Positions 30,915-39,880 are shown, counted from the first letter of the stretch. The stretch: 64,000 bases of DNA from Achromobacter pestifer (GCF_013267355.1 NZ_CP053985.1:4216001-4280000), one strand, 5' to 3'. Notes: generated by a model from the sequence alone, not told the origin. Translations and numbers: made by a program.

Positions 30915-31745
30915 ATGTCTAGCGTAACGAGTATGAGCCGCGGCGATGAATTCATCGCCCTCTGGCGCGAACGCCTGGAGTCCGCGCTGCGGGCCGTGGT
31001 GGGGCCCGTGGCGGGCTTCGCGCTGTTTGTGCTGGTATGGCAGGTGGTGGCGCTGCGGATACCGGAAATTCCCACGCCGGGCGTCACCTGGCGCGCCGCC
31101 GTCGAACTATTTTCGGACCCGTTCTACGACAACGGCCCCAATGACAAGGGCATAGGCTGGAATCTGCTGGCGTCGCTGGAACGCGTGGCTATCGGTTTCG
31201 GCCTGGCCGCGCTGATCGGCATACCCGCAGGCTTTGCCATCGGCCGCTATGCGGCGGTGCGCGCGATGTTCTCGCCCATCGTCAGCCTGCTGCGGCCGGT
31301 GTCGCCGCTGGCCTGGCTGCCGCTGGGGCTGCTGCTGTTCAAGGCGGCCAACCCCGCCGCCATCTGGGCCATCTTCATCTGTTCGATCTGGCCGATGATC
31401 ATCAACACCGCGGTTGGCGTGGCGCGCGTGCCGCAGGACTACCTGAACGTGGCGCGGGTGCTGAACCTGTCTGAATGGAAGGTGACCACCCAGGTGCTGC
31501 TGCCCGCCGTGTTGCCCTACATGCTGACCGGCGTGCGCCTGTCCATCGGCACCGCATGGCTGGTGATCGTGGCGGCGGAAATGTTGACCGGCGGCACGGG
31601 CATCGGTTTCTGGCTCTGGGACGAATGGAACAACCTGAAAGTGGAGCACATCGTCATCGCCATTTTCGTAATCGGCATCGTCGGGCTGCTGCTGGAATCC
31701 CTATTGGTTGCCCTGGCCCGCCGCTACACCTACACCGAGGAATAG
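30915..31745 (+). CDS. nrtB: Nitrate ABC transporter permease (NrtB-like)
   Basis: A 276-residue inner-membrane permease with about six helices and the EAA-like loop region around VPQDYLNVARVLNLSEWKV. The C-terminal segment GTAWLVIVAAEMLTGGTGIGF is typical of NrtB/SsuC/TauC permeases. A GGGG RBS precedes the ATG, 25 bp after the binding-protein gene. Its place between the NrtA-like and ATPase genes specifies nitrate/nitrite as the likely substrate. Confidence 0.92.
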   Translation: MSSVTSMSRGDEFIALWRERLESALRAVVGPVAGFALFVLVWQVVALRIPEIPTPGVTWRAAVELFSDPFYDNGPNDKGIGWNLLASLERVAIGFGLAALIGIPAGFAIGRYAAVRAMFSPIVSLLRPVSPLAWLPLGLLLFKAANPAAIWAIFICSIWPMIINTAVGVARVPQDYLNVARVLNLSEWKVTTQVLLPAVLPYMLTGVRLSIGTAWLVIVAAEMLTGGTGIGFWLWDEWNNLKVEHIVIAIFVIGIVGLLLESLLVALARRYTYTEE

Positions 31746-31749
31746 CGCC

Positions 31750-32625
31750 ATGAAGAAGCATGTACGCATCGAGCGCGTGGGCCAGACGTTCAACACCCGC
31801 AAGGGCGCATTCGTGGCGCTGCGCGATATCGACCTTACCGTGGAGCAAGGCGAGTTCATCACGCTGATCGGCCATTCCGGCTGCGGCAAGTCGACCTTGC
31901 TCAATCTCATCGCGGGCCTGACCCGTCCCACCAGCGGCGTGCTGCTGTGCGCCGAGCGCGAGATCACAGGCCCCGGCCCCGACCGCGCCGTCGTATTCCA
32001 GAACCACTCGCTGCTGCCCTGGCTGAGCTGCTTCCAGAACGTGTACCTGGCGGTGGAGCGAGTGTTCGGCGCTACCGAGAAACGGGCGCAGCTGGCCGAG
32101 CGCACGCGCGCCGCGCTGGACCTGGTGGGTCTCTTGCCGGCGCAACACAAGCTGCCGCGCGAGATCTCCGGCGGCATGAAGCAGCGCGTGGGCATTGCGC
32201 GGGCGCTGGCGATCGAGCCAGGCGTGCTGCTGATGGACGAACCCTTCGGCGCGCTGGATGCGCTGACCCGCGCCCACCTGCAGGACGAGCTGCTGAAGAT
32301 CGTCGCCAAGACGCGCACCACCACCGTCATGGTCACGCACGACGTCGACGAGGCAGTGCTGCTGTCCGACCGCATCGTGATGTTGACCAACGGCCCGGCC
32401 GCGACCATAGGCGAGATCCTGGCCGTGCCCCTGTCGCGTCCGCGCGACCGCGTGCGCCTGGCCAATGACGCCACCTATCTGGCGTGCCGCGCGGCAGTGG
32501 TGGACTTCCTGCATCGCCGCCATGGCAACCCCGAACGCTCGCAAGCGGCAATCCAGGCAAACGCCGTGCTGGATGCGGAGCCGCAGCCGCTGGCCGAGGC
32601 CGGTGCGTCGCGCGCAGCCGCCTAG
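31750..32625 (+). CDS. nrtD: Nitrate ABC transporter ATP-binding protein (NrtD-like)
   Basis: A 291-residue ABC ATPase. Walker A is GHSGCGKST (about residue 43), the Q-loop is FQNHSLLPW, the signature is ISGGMKQRV, Walker B is VLLMDEPFGALD, and the H-loop is VTHDVDEA. There is no fused binding-protein domain, so it is NrtD-like rather than NrtC-like. The start lies 4 bp after the permease stop. A roughly 50-residue Ala-rich tail follows the ATPase core. Confidence 0.93.
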   Translation: MKKHVRIERVGQTFNTRKGAFVALRDIDLTVEQGEFITLIGHSGCGKSTLLNLIAGLTRPTSGVLLCAEREITGPGPDRAVVFQNHSLLPWLSCFQNVYLAVERVFGATEKRAQLAERTRAALDLVGLLPAQHKLPREISGGMKQRVGIARALAIEPGVLLMDEPFGALDALTRAHLQDELLKIVAKTRTTTVMVTHDVDEAVLLSDRIVMLTNGPAATIGEILAVPLSRPRDRVRLANDATYLACRAAVVDFLHRRHGNPERSQAAIQANAVLDAEPQPLAEAGASRAAA

Positions 32626-32633
32626 AGGCAGCC

Positions 32634-33854
32634 ATGGATGCGAAGCAGAGGCTGGTGGTGGTCGGCAATGGCATGGCGGGCATACGCACGCTGGAGGAAC
32701 TGCTGAAGCTGGCGCCCGATCTGTACGAGATCACGGTGTTCGGCGCCGAGCCGTACCCCAACTACAACCGCATCCTGCTGTCGCCGGTGCTGACGGGCGA
32801 GCAGAGCTTGCGGGACATCATGCTCAATGACGAGGACTGGTACGCCCGCCACGGCATCCGCCTGCTGCTCAACCACAAGGTCGTGGGCGTGAACCGCGCC
32901 CGGCGCACCGTGCTGGCGGACGATGGTTCCGAGACGCCTTATGACCGGCTGCTGCTGGCCACCGGCTCCAATCCGTTCATCCTGCCGGTGCCGGGCAGCG
33001 CTCTGGACGGGGTGGTTGCCTTTCGCGATATCGGCGACGTGAACCGCATGATAGAGGCGTCGGCGCGCTACCGGCACGCGGTGGTCATAGGCGGCGGCCT
33101 GCTGGGCCTGGAGGCCGCCAACGGCCTGGCCGCGCGCGGCATGGATGTGTCGGTGGTGCATCTGGGGGAATCGCTGCTGGACAGGCAGCTGGACGGCGGC
33201 GCCGCAGCCATGCTGCGCCGCGGCCTGGAGGCGCGCGGCCTGAAGTTCCTGCTGGGGCGCCAGACCCGCGAGATCCTGGGCGGGGCCGACGGGCGGGTGC
33301 GCGCGCTGCGCTTCGCGGACGGTGTAGAGATTCCGGCGGACCTGGTGGTGATGGCGGTGGGCGTCAGGCCCAACACCGAACTGGCCGAGCGTTGCGGCCT
33401 GCATGTGAACCGCGGCGTGGTGGTCAGCGACACCTTGCAGACCTATGACCCGCGCATCTACGCGGTGGGCGAGTGCGTGAGCCATCGCGGCACCGCCTAT
33501 GGGCTGGTCGCGCCCTTGTACGAACAGGCGAAGGTGGCGGCCAACCACCTGGCGCTGCATGGCATCGGCCGCTACGAAGGCAGTGTGACCTCGACCCGGC
33601 TCAAAGTCACTGGCATCGACCTGTTTTCCGCCGGCGATTTCGCCGGAGGCCAGCAGACCGAGTCGATCACGCTGGCCGATACGCCGGGCGGCGTCTACAA
33701 GAAGCTGGTGATCCGCGACGACAAACTGGTGGGCGCCTGCCTGTATGGCGACACGGCGGACAGCGCCTGGTATGTGCGGCTGATCCGCGAAGGCCGGCGC
33801 ATCGGCGCTTTGCGCGAGCGGCTCATGCACGGCGAAGCGACGGGGGGGGATTGA
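32634..33854 (+). CDS. FAD/NADH electron-transfer subunit of assimilatory nitrate reductase
   Basis: A 406-residue pyridine nucleotide-disulfide oxidoreductase. An FAD-binding start (RLVVVGNGMAGIRTLEEL) is followed by an NAD(P)H-binding dinucleotide fold (HAVVIGGGLLGLEAANGLA) and the second FAD motif IYAVGECVSHRG. It corresponds to the N-terminal third of NirB, but the ferredoxin-like and siroheme domains are absent, so it is not nitrite reductase. Its position directly before the molybdopterin subunit fits the electron-input subunit of an NADH-dependent assimilatory nitrate reductase (Klebsiella NasC/Bacillus NasB type). Start 9 bp after the ATPase stop. Confidence 0.88.
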   Translation: MDAKQRLVVVGNGMAGIRTLEELLKLAPDLYEITVFGAEPYPNYNRILLSPVLTGEQSLRDIMLNDEDWYARHGIRLLLNHKVVGVNRARRTVLADDGSETPYDRLLLATGSNPFILPVPGSALDGVVAFRDIGDVNRMIEASARYRHAVVIGGGLLGLEAANGLAARGMDVSVVHLGESLLDRQLDGGAAAMLRRGLEARGLKFLLGRQTREILGGADGRVRALRFADGVEIPADLVVMAVGVRPNTELAERCGLHVNRGVVVSDTLQTYDPRIYAVGECVSHRGTAYGLVAPLYEQAKVAANHLALHGIGRYEGSVTSTRLKVTGIDLFSAGDFAGGQQTESITLADTPGGVYKKLVIRDDKLVGACLYGDTADSAWYVRLIREGRRIGALRERLMHGEATGGD

Positions 33855-33857
33855 GAA

Positions 33858-36587
33858 ATGGACGCGCCCATGGCTAGGCGGATCGATATCGTGGACGCGG
33901 CGACGCAAGGCGTGCGCGAAGTGGCCTCGGTGTGCTGCTATTGCGGCACCGGCTGCGGCGTGCGGGTGGCAACGCGCGATGGCGCCGTGCTGCGCGTGCG
34001 CGGCGACGAGCAGCACCCGGCCAACGATGGCAGGCTCTGCAGCAAGGGCCTGGCGCTTGCGGACACGGTGCGGCGCGACGGCGCGCGCGTGCTGTCGGCG
34101 CAATGGCGCGAGACGCGCGCCCAGCCGCTGCGCGCCATCGCGCTGGACCAGGCGCTGGACATCGCGTCGGCCAGGCTGGCCGACACCATTGCGCGGCATG
34201 GCCCGGACGCCGTGGGTTTCTACCTGTCGGGACAGTTGCTGACCGAGGACTACGCGGTCTTCAACAAGCTGGCCCGCGCGCTGGCCGGCACCAACAACAT
34301 CGACACCAATTCGCGCCTGTGCATGTCCAGCGCGGTCTCGGGCTACAAGCGCACGCTGGGCGCGGATGCGCCGCCGGCCTGCTACGAGGACCTGGACCTG
34401 GCGGACACGGTGTTGATCGCCGGCTCCAACATGGCGTATGCGCATCCCGTGCTGTTCCGGCGGCTGGAGGCCGCGCGGGCGCGGCGTCCGGGCATGAAGG
34501 TGATCGTCGCGGATCCGCGGCGCACCGACACCGCGGCGTTCGCCGATCTGCACCTGCCGCTGGCGCCGGGCACCGACGTGGTCCTGTTCCACGCCATGCT
34601 CAACGTCATGGAGCAGGAGGGCCTGCTGGATCGCGGCTACATCCAGCGCCATACCGAGGGCTTCGAGACCTTGCTGGCGCGCGCGCGGCAGTACACGCCG
34701 CGCGCCGCAGAGGAAATCTGCGGCGTGCCGGCAGCCGCCATCGTCCAGGCGGCGCGCTGGTTCGGCAAGGCGGGCGCGGCGTTGTCGCTCTACACCATGG
34801 GCTTGAACCAGTCGGCCAGCGGCACCGACAAGAACACCGCGCTGATACACCTGCATCTGGCGACCGGACAGATCGGCAAGCCGGGCGCCGGGCCGTTCTC
34901 GCTGACGGGCCAGCCCAATGCCATGGGCGGGCGGGAGGCCGGCGGCATGGCCACGCTGCTGCCGGGCCACCGCGATCCCGCGTCGGAAATGGATCGCAAG
35001 GAAACCGCCGCGCTGTGGGGCGTGGACGCCTTGCCGCAGGCGCCGGGCCTCACCGCGCTGGAGATGTTCGACGCGGCGCGGGAAGGGTGCATCAAGGTGC
35101 TGTGGATCGCGGCCACCAACCCGGCGCAGTCCTTGCCGGATCAGGCCCGGGTGCGGGCGGCGCTGGAGCGCGCCGAGTTCGTCATCGTGCAGGAGGCGTA
35201 CGCGGGCACCGAAACGTTGGCCTACGCCGACCTGGTGCTGCCGGCCGCGACCTGGCCCGAGAAATCCGGCACCGTGACCAATTCGGAACGCCGCATCAGC
35301 CGGGTGCGCGCGGCAATCGATCCGCCCGGCGACGCGCAGCCGGACTGGCGTCTGGCGCAGGCGGTCGCGCTGCGCCTGGCCGCCCGCATGGCCCCGCACA
35401 AGGCGGCGCTGTTCGCCTACCGGGATGAAAGCGAGGTCTTTGCCGAGCACGCCCGCACGACGGCGGGCCGGGACCTGGACTACAGCGGCCTGGATTACGC
35501 GACGCTGCACGCGCACGGACCGCAGCAATGGCCGTACCGGCAAGGGCAGGGCACGGCGCGCCTGTATGCCGATGGCATGTTTCCCACCGCCAGTGGGCGC
35601 GCCCGCTTCTGCGACGTGGATTACCGTCCGGTCGCGGAGGCCGTTACGCCGGAGTACCCGCTGCGGCTCACCACCGGCCGCCTGCGCGACCATTGGCACA
35701 CCATGGCGCGCACTTCGCTGGCCCGCGTGCTGACGCAGCATGTCGAGGAACCCTGGGTGTCCATGCATCCCGAGGACATGCGCCGGCTCAAGCTGGAACC
35801 CGGCGCGCTGGCGAGGCTGGCATCGCGCCGGGGTAGTGTGGTGCTACCCGTGCAGGCGGACGGCTCGCTGGCAGAGGGACAGGCGTTCCTGCCCATGCAT
35901 TGGGGCAGCGCCTACATGGCGGGGCTGGGGGTGAACGCGCTGACCAACCCGGCCGCCGATCCCATTTCTCGCCAGCCGGAACTCAAGCACAGCGCCGTGT
36001 CCGCCGAACCGGCTGGCCTGCCATGGCAGGCCGCGGGCTGGCTGCAGGGCGACGGCGCGGCGCTGCGCGCGCGCCTGGCGCCGTGGTTGCGTCGCTTTGA
36101 CTACGCGGTCGTCCTGCCGGTGGGCGCGGGCGGGGTGCGGATGCGTCTGGCGGCCCCCGCCGCGCCGCCGGCGGAGATGCTGGAAGCGATGGCGGATGCG
36201 CTGGGCCTGCTCGGCCCCGACGTGGCCTTCGACGACCCCGCGCGCGGCCAGATGCGCAGGGTGCGGCTGGAGCAGGGCGTGCTGCACGGCTTTCTCCTGG
36301 CCGGCGATCCGCGGGCGCAGGATGCGCTGTTGTCCTGGGCCGGCGGCGGCGAGGCGCCGGTCAGCGTGGCGGCGCTGCTGACGGGACAGATCGCGGGCGC
36401 GGTCCGCTCGCGCACGGTCTGCGTCTGCAATGGCGTGAGCGAGGCTGCGATCCTGGCCGGCATAGTCCGGGGCTGCGATCTGGCGGCCCTGAAATCGACG
36501 CTGGGCTGCGGCACGGGTTGCGGTTCCTGCGTGCCGGAGATCCAGGCCCTGATCGGCCGCGCCGCGCGCGCCGCCGTTCCCGCGTAG
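33858..36587 (+). CDS. nasA: Assimilatory nitrate reductase, molybdopterin catalytic subunit
   Basis: A 909-residue cytoplasmic bis-MGD enzyme reducing nitrate to nitrite. The N-terminal [4Fe-4S] ligands are CCYCGTGCGV...LCSKG (residues about 26-65). Molybdopterin-domain hallmarks follow, including NTNSRLCMSSAVSGYK and LFLPMHWGSAY-like (here FLPMHWGSAYMAG) segments. The last roughly 60 residues form a BFD-type [2Fe-2S] domain (CVCNGVSEAAILAG then CGTGCGSC), which would receive electrons from the preceding FAD subunit. Only 3 bp separate the two genes. No nirBD follows, so nitrite reductase must be encoded outside the window. Confidence 0.94.
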   Translation: MDAPMARRIDIVDAATQGVREVASVCCYCGTGCGVRVATRDGAVLRVRGDEQHPANDGRLCSKGLALADTVRRDGARVLSAQWRETRAQPLRAIALDQALDIASARLADTIARHGPDAVGFYLSGQLLTEDYAVFNKLARALAGTNNIDTNSRLCMSSAVSGYKRTLGADAPPACYEDLDLADTVLIAGSNMAYAHPVLFRRLEAARARRPGMKVIVADPRRTDTAAFADLHLPLAPGTDVVLFHAMLNVMEQEGLLDRGYIQRHTEGFETLLARARQYTPRAAEEICGVPAAAIVQAARWFGKAGAALSLYTMGLNQSASGTDKNTALIHLHLATGQIGKPGAGPFSLTGQPNAMGGREAGGMATLLPGHRDPASEMDRKETAALWGVDALPQAPGLTALEMFDAAREGCIKVLWIAATNPAQSLPDQARVRAALERAEFVIVQEAYAGTETLAYADLVLPAATWPEKSGTVTNSERRISRVRAAIDPPGDAQPDWRLAQAVALRLAARMAPHKAALFAYRDESEVFAEHARTTAGRDLDYSGLDYATLHAHGPQQWPYRQGQGTARLYADGMFPTASGRARFCDVDYRPVAEAVTPEYPLRLTTGRLRDHWHTMARTSLARVLTQHVEEPWVSMHPEDMRRLKLEPGALARLASRRGSVVLPVQADGSLAEGQAFLPMHWGSAYMAGLGVNALTNPAADPISRQPELKHSAVSAEPAGLPWQAAGWLQGDGAALRARLAPWLRRFDYAVVLPVGAGGVRMRLAAPAAPPAEMLEAMADALGLLGPDVAFDDPARGQMRRVRLEQGVLHGFLLAGDPRAQDALLSWAGGGEAPVSVAALLTGQIAGAVRSRTVCVCNGVSEAAILAGIVRGCDLAALKSTLGCGTGCGSCVPEIQALIGRAARAAVPA

Positions 36588-36715
36588 CCGCTGCAGGCGT
36601 GGCCGCGGCCGACACGTTCCGACACGCGCCGGCCCTCGCAACCGGTGTAGTATCAAGCCAGCCTTGCGCCAGGCGCGGGCGGTTCTTATCCAGATTCATG
36701 GAGTGGCTTGTGACG

Positions 36716-37441
36716 ATGCGAAAAATGGCATCCCTGATTTTTACGGCGGGCGCGCTGGGTGCGGCCGCTGCGGCGCAGGCCGGCGTGTGCGACGCGCAAT
36801 TCATGCATGACGGCGGCGCGGTGCAACTGACCGGTACCGGGAACCTGGCGCTGGGCGCCGACCTGACTTTCGCCGAGGTTACAAAAAGCAATGGCGACAA
36901 CTGCCGCGCGCGCGTGCAGGGCGTGGCCACGTTCAGCTACGCGGGCCTGCCTCCAGGCAAGTCCAAGCTGGATTACCTGATGACGGTCAAGGGCGGCCAG
37001 GCCACCTTCCTGCGCTATGCCAGCGCGGGCGAAGCGCCCAAGCCTTCCGAAGGCCAATTCGACCTGCGCATGCTGGGCCTGTTCGCGTATGACGGCAAAC
37101 TCAGCGCCGGCCAGAAGCTGCCCGGCTCGTCGTTCCGCCTGAAGATCGGCAAGGAGGCGCCTGTCGGCGGCCAGCCCAGCACCACGGTGCGCATCGGCGA
37201 GAAAACCGTGGGGCAGAAGACCTCGGTGACCACCGCGCTGGGGGCGCAGTCCTGCCACCCGATCACATACACCCGCAATTCCGATCCCACCATGGCCACG
37301 TTCCAGGGCCTGACCATTCCCATCCCGGGCATGAACACCACGGTGACGGACTGGTACTGTCCGGCGATCAATCTGGTGATGAAGCAGGACATCGATCAGG
37401 GCGGCGTCAAATCCGCCGTTGAGATTACGCAAATCAAGTAG
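36716..37441 (+). CDS. Secreted protein of unknown function
   Basis: A 241-residue protein with a signal peptide (MRKMASLIFTAGALGAAAAA, cleavage near AQA-G). The mature part has cysteines in GVCDAQF, GDNCRAR, GAQSCHP and DWYCPAI, which may form two disulfides. I do not recognise a family. The ATG at MRKMAS follows a GGAG; a second ATG six codons earlier is possible. It is downstream of nasA after about 130 bp, without obvious functional link. Confidence 0.75.
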   Translation: MRKMASLIFTAGALGAAAAAQAGVCDAQFMHDGGAVQLTGTGNLALGADLTFAEVTKSNGDNCRARVQGVATFSYAGLPPGKSKLDYLMTVKGGQATFLRYASAGEAPKPSEGQFDLRMLGLFAYDGKLSAGQKLPGSSFRLKIGKEAPVGGQPSTTVRIGEKTVGQKTSVTTALGAQSCHPITYTRNSDPTMATFQGLTIPIPGMNTTVTDWYCPAINLVMKQDIDQGGVKSAVEITQIK

Positions 37442-37524
37442 CACCCCGTAGCAAGCGCGCCGTGTCTCCCGCATGGCGGCTGGTATGATGGTTCCGTCAT
37501 TGACACACAACAGGAGCTCAAATA

Positions 37525-37842
37525 ATGGCCACGAGAAAATCCGAAGAAGTCGCAAAAGAAAAACTGATCGACAGTGTCAAGTCCAGCCTGAATGACGCCG
37601 AGAGCCTGCTGCGCGAAGCCGCCAGCAGCACGGGCGACAAGGCCAACGAATTGCGCGACCGCGCGCTGACGTCGCTCAAGCGCACGCGTGAAGCGCTGTA
37701 CGAAGCGCAGGACGCCGTGCTGGAACGCGGCCGCAAGGCTGCCCGCGCGACCGACGACTACGTGCACGACAATCCCTGGCAAGCCATCGGCATCGCAGGC
37801 GTGACCGGCCTGCTGCTCGGCTTGCTGATCAGCCGCCGCTGA
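37525..37842 (+). CDS. DUF883 / YqjD-ElaB-type inner-membrane protein
   Basis: A 105-residue protein: a polar, helical, probably coiled-coil N-terminal region (about residues 5-75) followed by one C-terminal helix (AIGIAGVTGLLLGLLI) and a basic SRR end. This is the architecture of E. coli YqjD, ElaB and YgaM, tail-anchored proteins associated with ribosomes in stationary phase. An AGGAG RBS is upstream. First of three consecutive genes resembling the yqjD-yqjE-yqjK set. Confidence 0.88.
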   Translation: MATRKSEEVAKEKLIDSVKSSLNDAESLLREAASSTGDKANELRDRALTSLKRTREALYEAQDAVLERGRKAARATDDYVHDNPWQAIGIAGVTGLLLGLLISRR

Positions 37843-37911
37843 TAGGGCAGGACATCCGGGCGGGCGGCGCGGGCGCGAGGCCGTGCTTCCCGCCCGGCGT
37901 CCTTTTCAGCC

Positions 37912-38328
37912 ATGGGTCTACGAAAATCTGTTTTCGGCGTTGCCTCCAGCGTGGTCGGGCTGTTGCGCACGCGCCTGGAATTGCTGGCGCTGGAAGCGGC
38001 GGACGAAAAAGCGCGCCTGCTCAAGCTCTTGGGCATGGCGTTTGCTGCGCTGCTGTTCCTGACGTTGGCGGTGCTGGTCTTCACCGTCACGGTTGCGGTG
38101 GCGTTCTGGCCTACTGAAGACCGCTATCTGGCCCTGGGCCTGTTGGCGGGCTTCTATGGACTGGTCGGCGTGGCCTTGCTGGTGGCGGTGCGCCACGGGC
38201 TGGTCTACGGCGCGCCGCCGTTCGCCGCCACGCTTGAAGAACTCGGGCGTGACGCCGAACTGCTGGAGCGGGTGCGCGACGCGCAGGACGACGACGAGGC
38301 GCAGGCGCGCCGGCGCGAGGAGGGCTGA
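37912..38328 (+). CDS. YqjE-type (holin-like) membrane protein
   Basis: A 138-residue protein with two hydrophobic helices (LGMAFAALLFLTLAVLVFTV and a second around LALGLLAGFYGLVGVALLV) and a charged C-terminal tail rich in Arg, Glu and Asp. The pattern matches the YqjE/phage holin-like superfamily found next to YqjD genes. It lies 69 bp after the DUF883 gene. Confidence 0.8.
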   Translation: MGLRKSVFGVASSVVGLLRTRLELLALEAADEKARLLKLLGMAFAALLFLTLAVLVFTVTVAVAFWPTEDRYLALGLLAGFYGLVGVALLVAVRHGLVYGAPPFAATLEELGRDAELLERVRDAQDDDEAQARRREEG

Positions 38329-38331
38329 AGC

Positions 38332-38700
38332 ATGACAAAAAGGTCTCCCACCGTCGATCGCGCCGTGCGCATCGAACTGCTGCGCGCCCGCGCCGCCATC
38401 GAACGCGAATCGCTGGCGCAAAGCATCGCGTCGACCGGACGCAAGCTGGAACCGGCCGCGCTCCTCAAGGGGCTGTTGCCCGGCCTGGTCTCGGGCGGCG
38501 CATCGCGCTGGGCCTTGCAGGCAATCAGCCTGGCGCGGCGCTATCCCATCGTCAGCTCATCGCTGTCCGCCATGATCATGCGCGGCGGCAAGCGCTCCAA
38601 GCTCTTGAAGATCGCCGGCGGCGCGTTTGTCGGCTGGCAATTGTTCAAGGCCTGGCAGAACTCGCGCCGTGATGATGATCCATCAGGTGGTCAACGCTGA
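38332..38700 (+). CDS. YqjK-like small protein
   Basis: A 122-residue basic protein starting 3 bp after the YqjE-type stop. The N-terminal half is helical and charged (RAVRIELLRARAAIERESLA); the C-terminal part has a weakly hydrophobic stretch (LLKIAGGAFVGWQLFKAW). Position and character match the third gene of yqjDEK clusters; sequence recognition is weak. A strong terminator follows. Confidence 0.65.
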   Translation: MTKRSPTVDRAVRIELLRARAAIERESLAQSIASTGRKLEPAALLKGLLPGLVSGGASRWALQAISLARRYPIVSSSLSAMIMRGGKRSKLLKIAGGAFVGWQLFKAWQNSRRDDDPSGGQR

Positions 38701-38723
38701 CGCTGCGGCTTTGCCCAATTAGA

Positions 38724-38749
38724 AACCCGCCATTTAGGCGGGTTTTTTT
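38724..38749 (+). terminator. Terminator of the yqjDEK-like cluster
   Basis: An 8-bp stem AACCCGCC / GGCGGGTT with a 5-nt loop followed by seven Ts. Confidence 0.9.
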
Positions 38750-38797
38750 ATGCCCGGCGGAGCGCTACGTTTCGTCTTCGGATTCGGGCCAGCCAGA

Positions 38798-38888
38798 AAA
38801 CAAAAGCCCCGGCTCGAGGCCGGGGTGGGAATCAGGTCTTACATGATGGGTCGTAGGCTTGCACCCATTGGAAGCCATCACCAACCTT
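38798..38888 (-). ncRNA. Predicted small RNA divergent from the HEPN/Abi gene
   Basis: The transcript is predicted from a promoter (38895-38924) and a terminator on the same strand. The terminator is a CCCCGGC / GCCGGGG stem with 5-nt loop followed by TTTTGTTTT. The roughly 90-nt product can fold a central stem from TGATGGCTT and AAGCC/ATCA pieces. An ATG with an AAGG upstream opens a 37-codon frame that runs through the terminator, so a leader peptide is an alternative. No known RNA family was recognised. Confidence 0.5.
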
Positions 38889-38894
38889 AAGGGG

Positions 38895-38924
38895 ATTGTA
38901 TGTAGGTCAACCCGCCGCCGTCAA
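38895..38924 (-). promoter_or_regulatory. Sigma-70 promoter of the predicted small RNA
   Basis: On the minus strand TTGACG and TACAAT are separated by 18 bp. The predicted start near 38888 leads straight into the small transcript ending at the terminator around 38800. The -35 lies 36 bp from the start of the divergent HEPN/Abi gene. Confidence 0.65.
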
Positions 38925-38959
38925 CGGCGATGGCCTGTTCCTTCTCCCAGGTCGGCACG

Positions 38960-39880
38960 ATGCCTCACACATTGCAGTATCGTCCGCTATTGATCGACGC
39001 GCTCATCAGTAACGAGCGCATAAACAGCTACCAGAGCGTATTCAACCCCGCGAACGACGTGGAACTGATGGGGGCCTATCTATGGAATGCGCACGCCTGC
39101 GGTGCGTTGTACCCGCTCATGGGCGCGGTGGAAATCAGCTTGCGAAACTCCATCGACCGGGCGCTTGTCGCGGATCTGGGGAGGTTCTGGTGGGCGGGCG
39201 GCAAGCTGCGCTACCGTTCCTACGCGCCGGGCACGGATGCGCCGCATCCGGTGCAGGCGGTGCGGAACAACTTCGCCAAGGCGACCCGCAACCATGCTTC
39301 CGAACAGCGCCGCCGCCATGCGGTGCGCGGCAATGTGATGCCGCAGCATCATGGTGTCATCGCCAAGACTGAATTCTCGACCTGGGAATTCCTGCTGGAT
39401 ACCGAGTTGATGGGGCGCGGATTGATCTGGCCCAAGCATCTGTCCGCCGTGTTTCGCGGGGTGTGGCCGATGCGCCAGGCGGGTGGGATGCTGGCCCATG
39501 TGCAGGATCTGGTCGCCACGCTGCGCGCCTTCCGCAATCGCCTGTTTCATCATGAACCGGCATGGAAGCGGTATGGCGTGCAGACCGAAGCGGACGCCTT
39601 GCAGCACCTGCAGGAAAAGACCGCCAAGGCGGAAAGCCTGCTGATGCTGATACATCCCGAAAATTTGCGATTGTTGCAAACCAATGGCTTGTTGCGAGAC
39701 GCAAGACGGGCTTGCACGGCGTCGGAGATCAGACGTTTTCAGCACCTGGCACAGACGCATCGGATCAACTCGTTGAACACGTTGACTGAGTTGGTTACGC
39801 GCAGCGCCCAGGAGAACAGCGCCTTGGTCGCCCGGATACATCACGGGCAGGATCAGCGCTTCCTGATCCTGCCGCGATAG
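38960..39880 (+). CDS. Abi-family protein with HEPN RNase motif
   Basis: A 306-residue protein with no signal or membrane segment. It has the look of Abi_2/AbiD-F phage-resistance proteins: an ISLRNSIDRAL helix near residue 70 and RNRLFHHEP at residues 192-200, which supplies the R-x4-6-H catalytic motif of HEPN ribonucleases. The ATG at MPHTLQYR follows AGGTCGG; an ATG ten codons earlier is possible. It stands alone between the yqjDEK-like cluster and ubiD, next to a divergent predicted small RNA. Such proteins typically cleave RNA and cause abortive infection; activity here is inferred. Confidence 0.82.
   Translation: MPHTLQYRPLLIDALISNERINSYQSVFNPANDVELMGAYLWNAHACGALYPLMGAVEISLRNSIDRALVADLGRFWWAGGKLRYRSYAPGTDAPHPVQAVRNNFAKATRNHASEQRRRHAVRGNVMPQHHGVIAKTEFSTWEFLLDTELMGRGLIWPKHLSAVFRGVWPMRQAGGMLAHVQDLVATLRAFRNRLFHHEPAWKRYGVQTEADALQHLQEKTAKAESLLMLIHPENLRLLQTNGLLRDARRACTASEIRRFQHLAQTHRINSLNTLTELVTRSAQENSALVARIHHGQDQRFLILPR

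Noticed and set aside
32634..33854. Identification of the FAD protein as NirB nitrite reductase
   Set aside because: The siroheme and ferredoxin-like domains are absent and the length is 406 residues, not about 800.
32622..35768. A 1,048-codon minus-strand open frame
   Set aside because: It lies wholly opposite the FAD subunit and nasA, is His/Arg/Gln-rich as expected for antisense of GC-rich genes, and matches no family.
38750..38890. The 37-codon minus-strand frame in the small-RNA region as a confirmed gene
   Set aside because: It has an AAGG and ATG but runs through the terminator hairpin and resembles no known peptide; kept only as an alternative.
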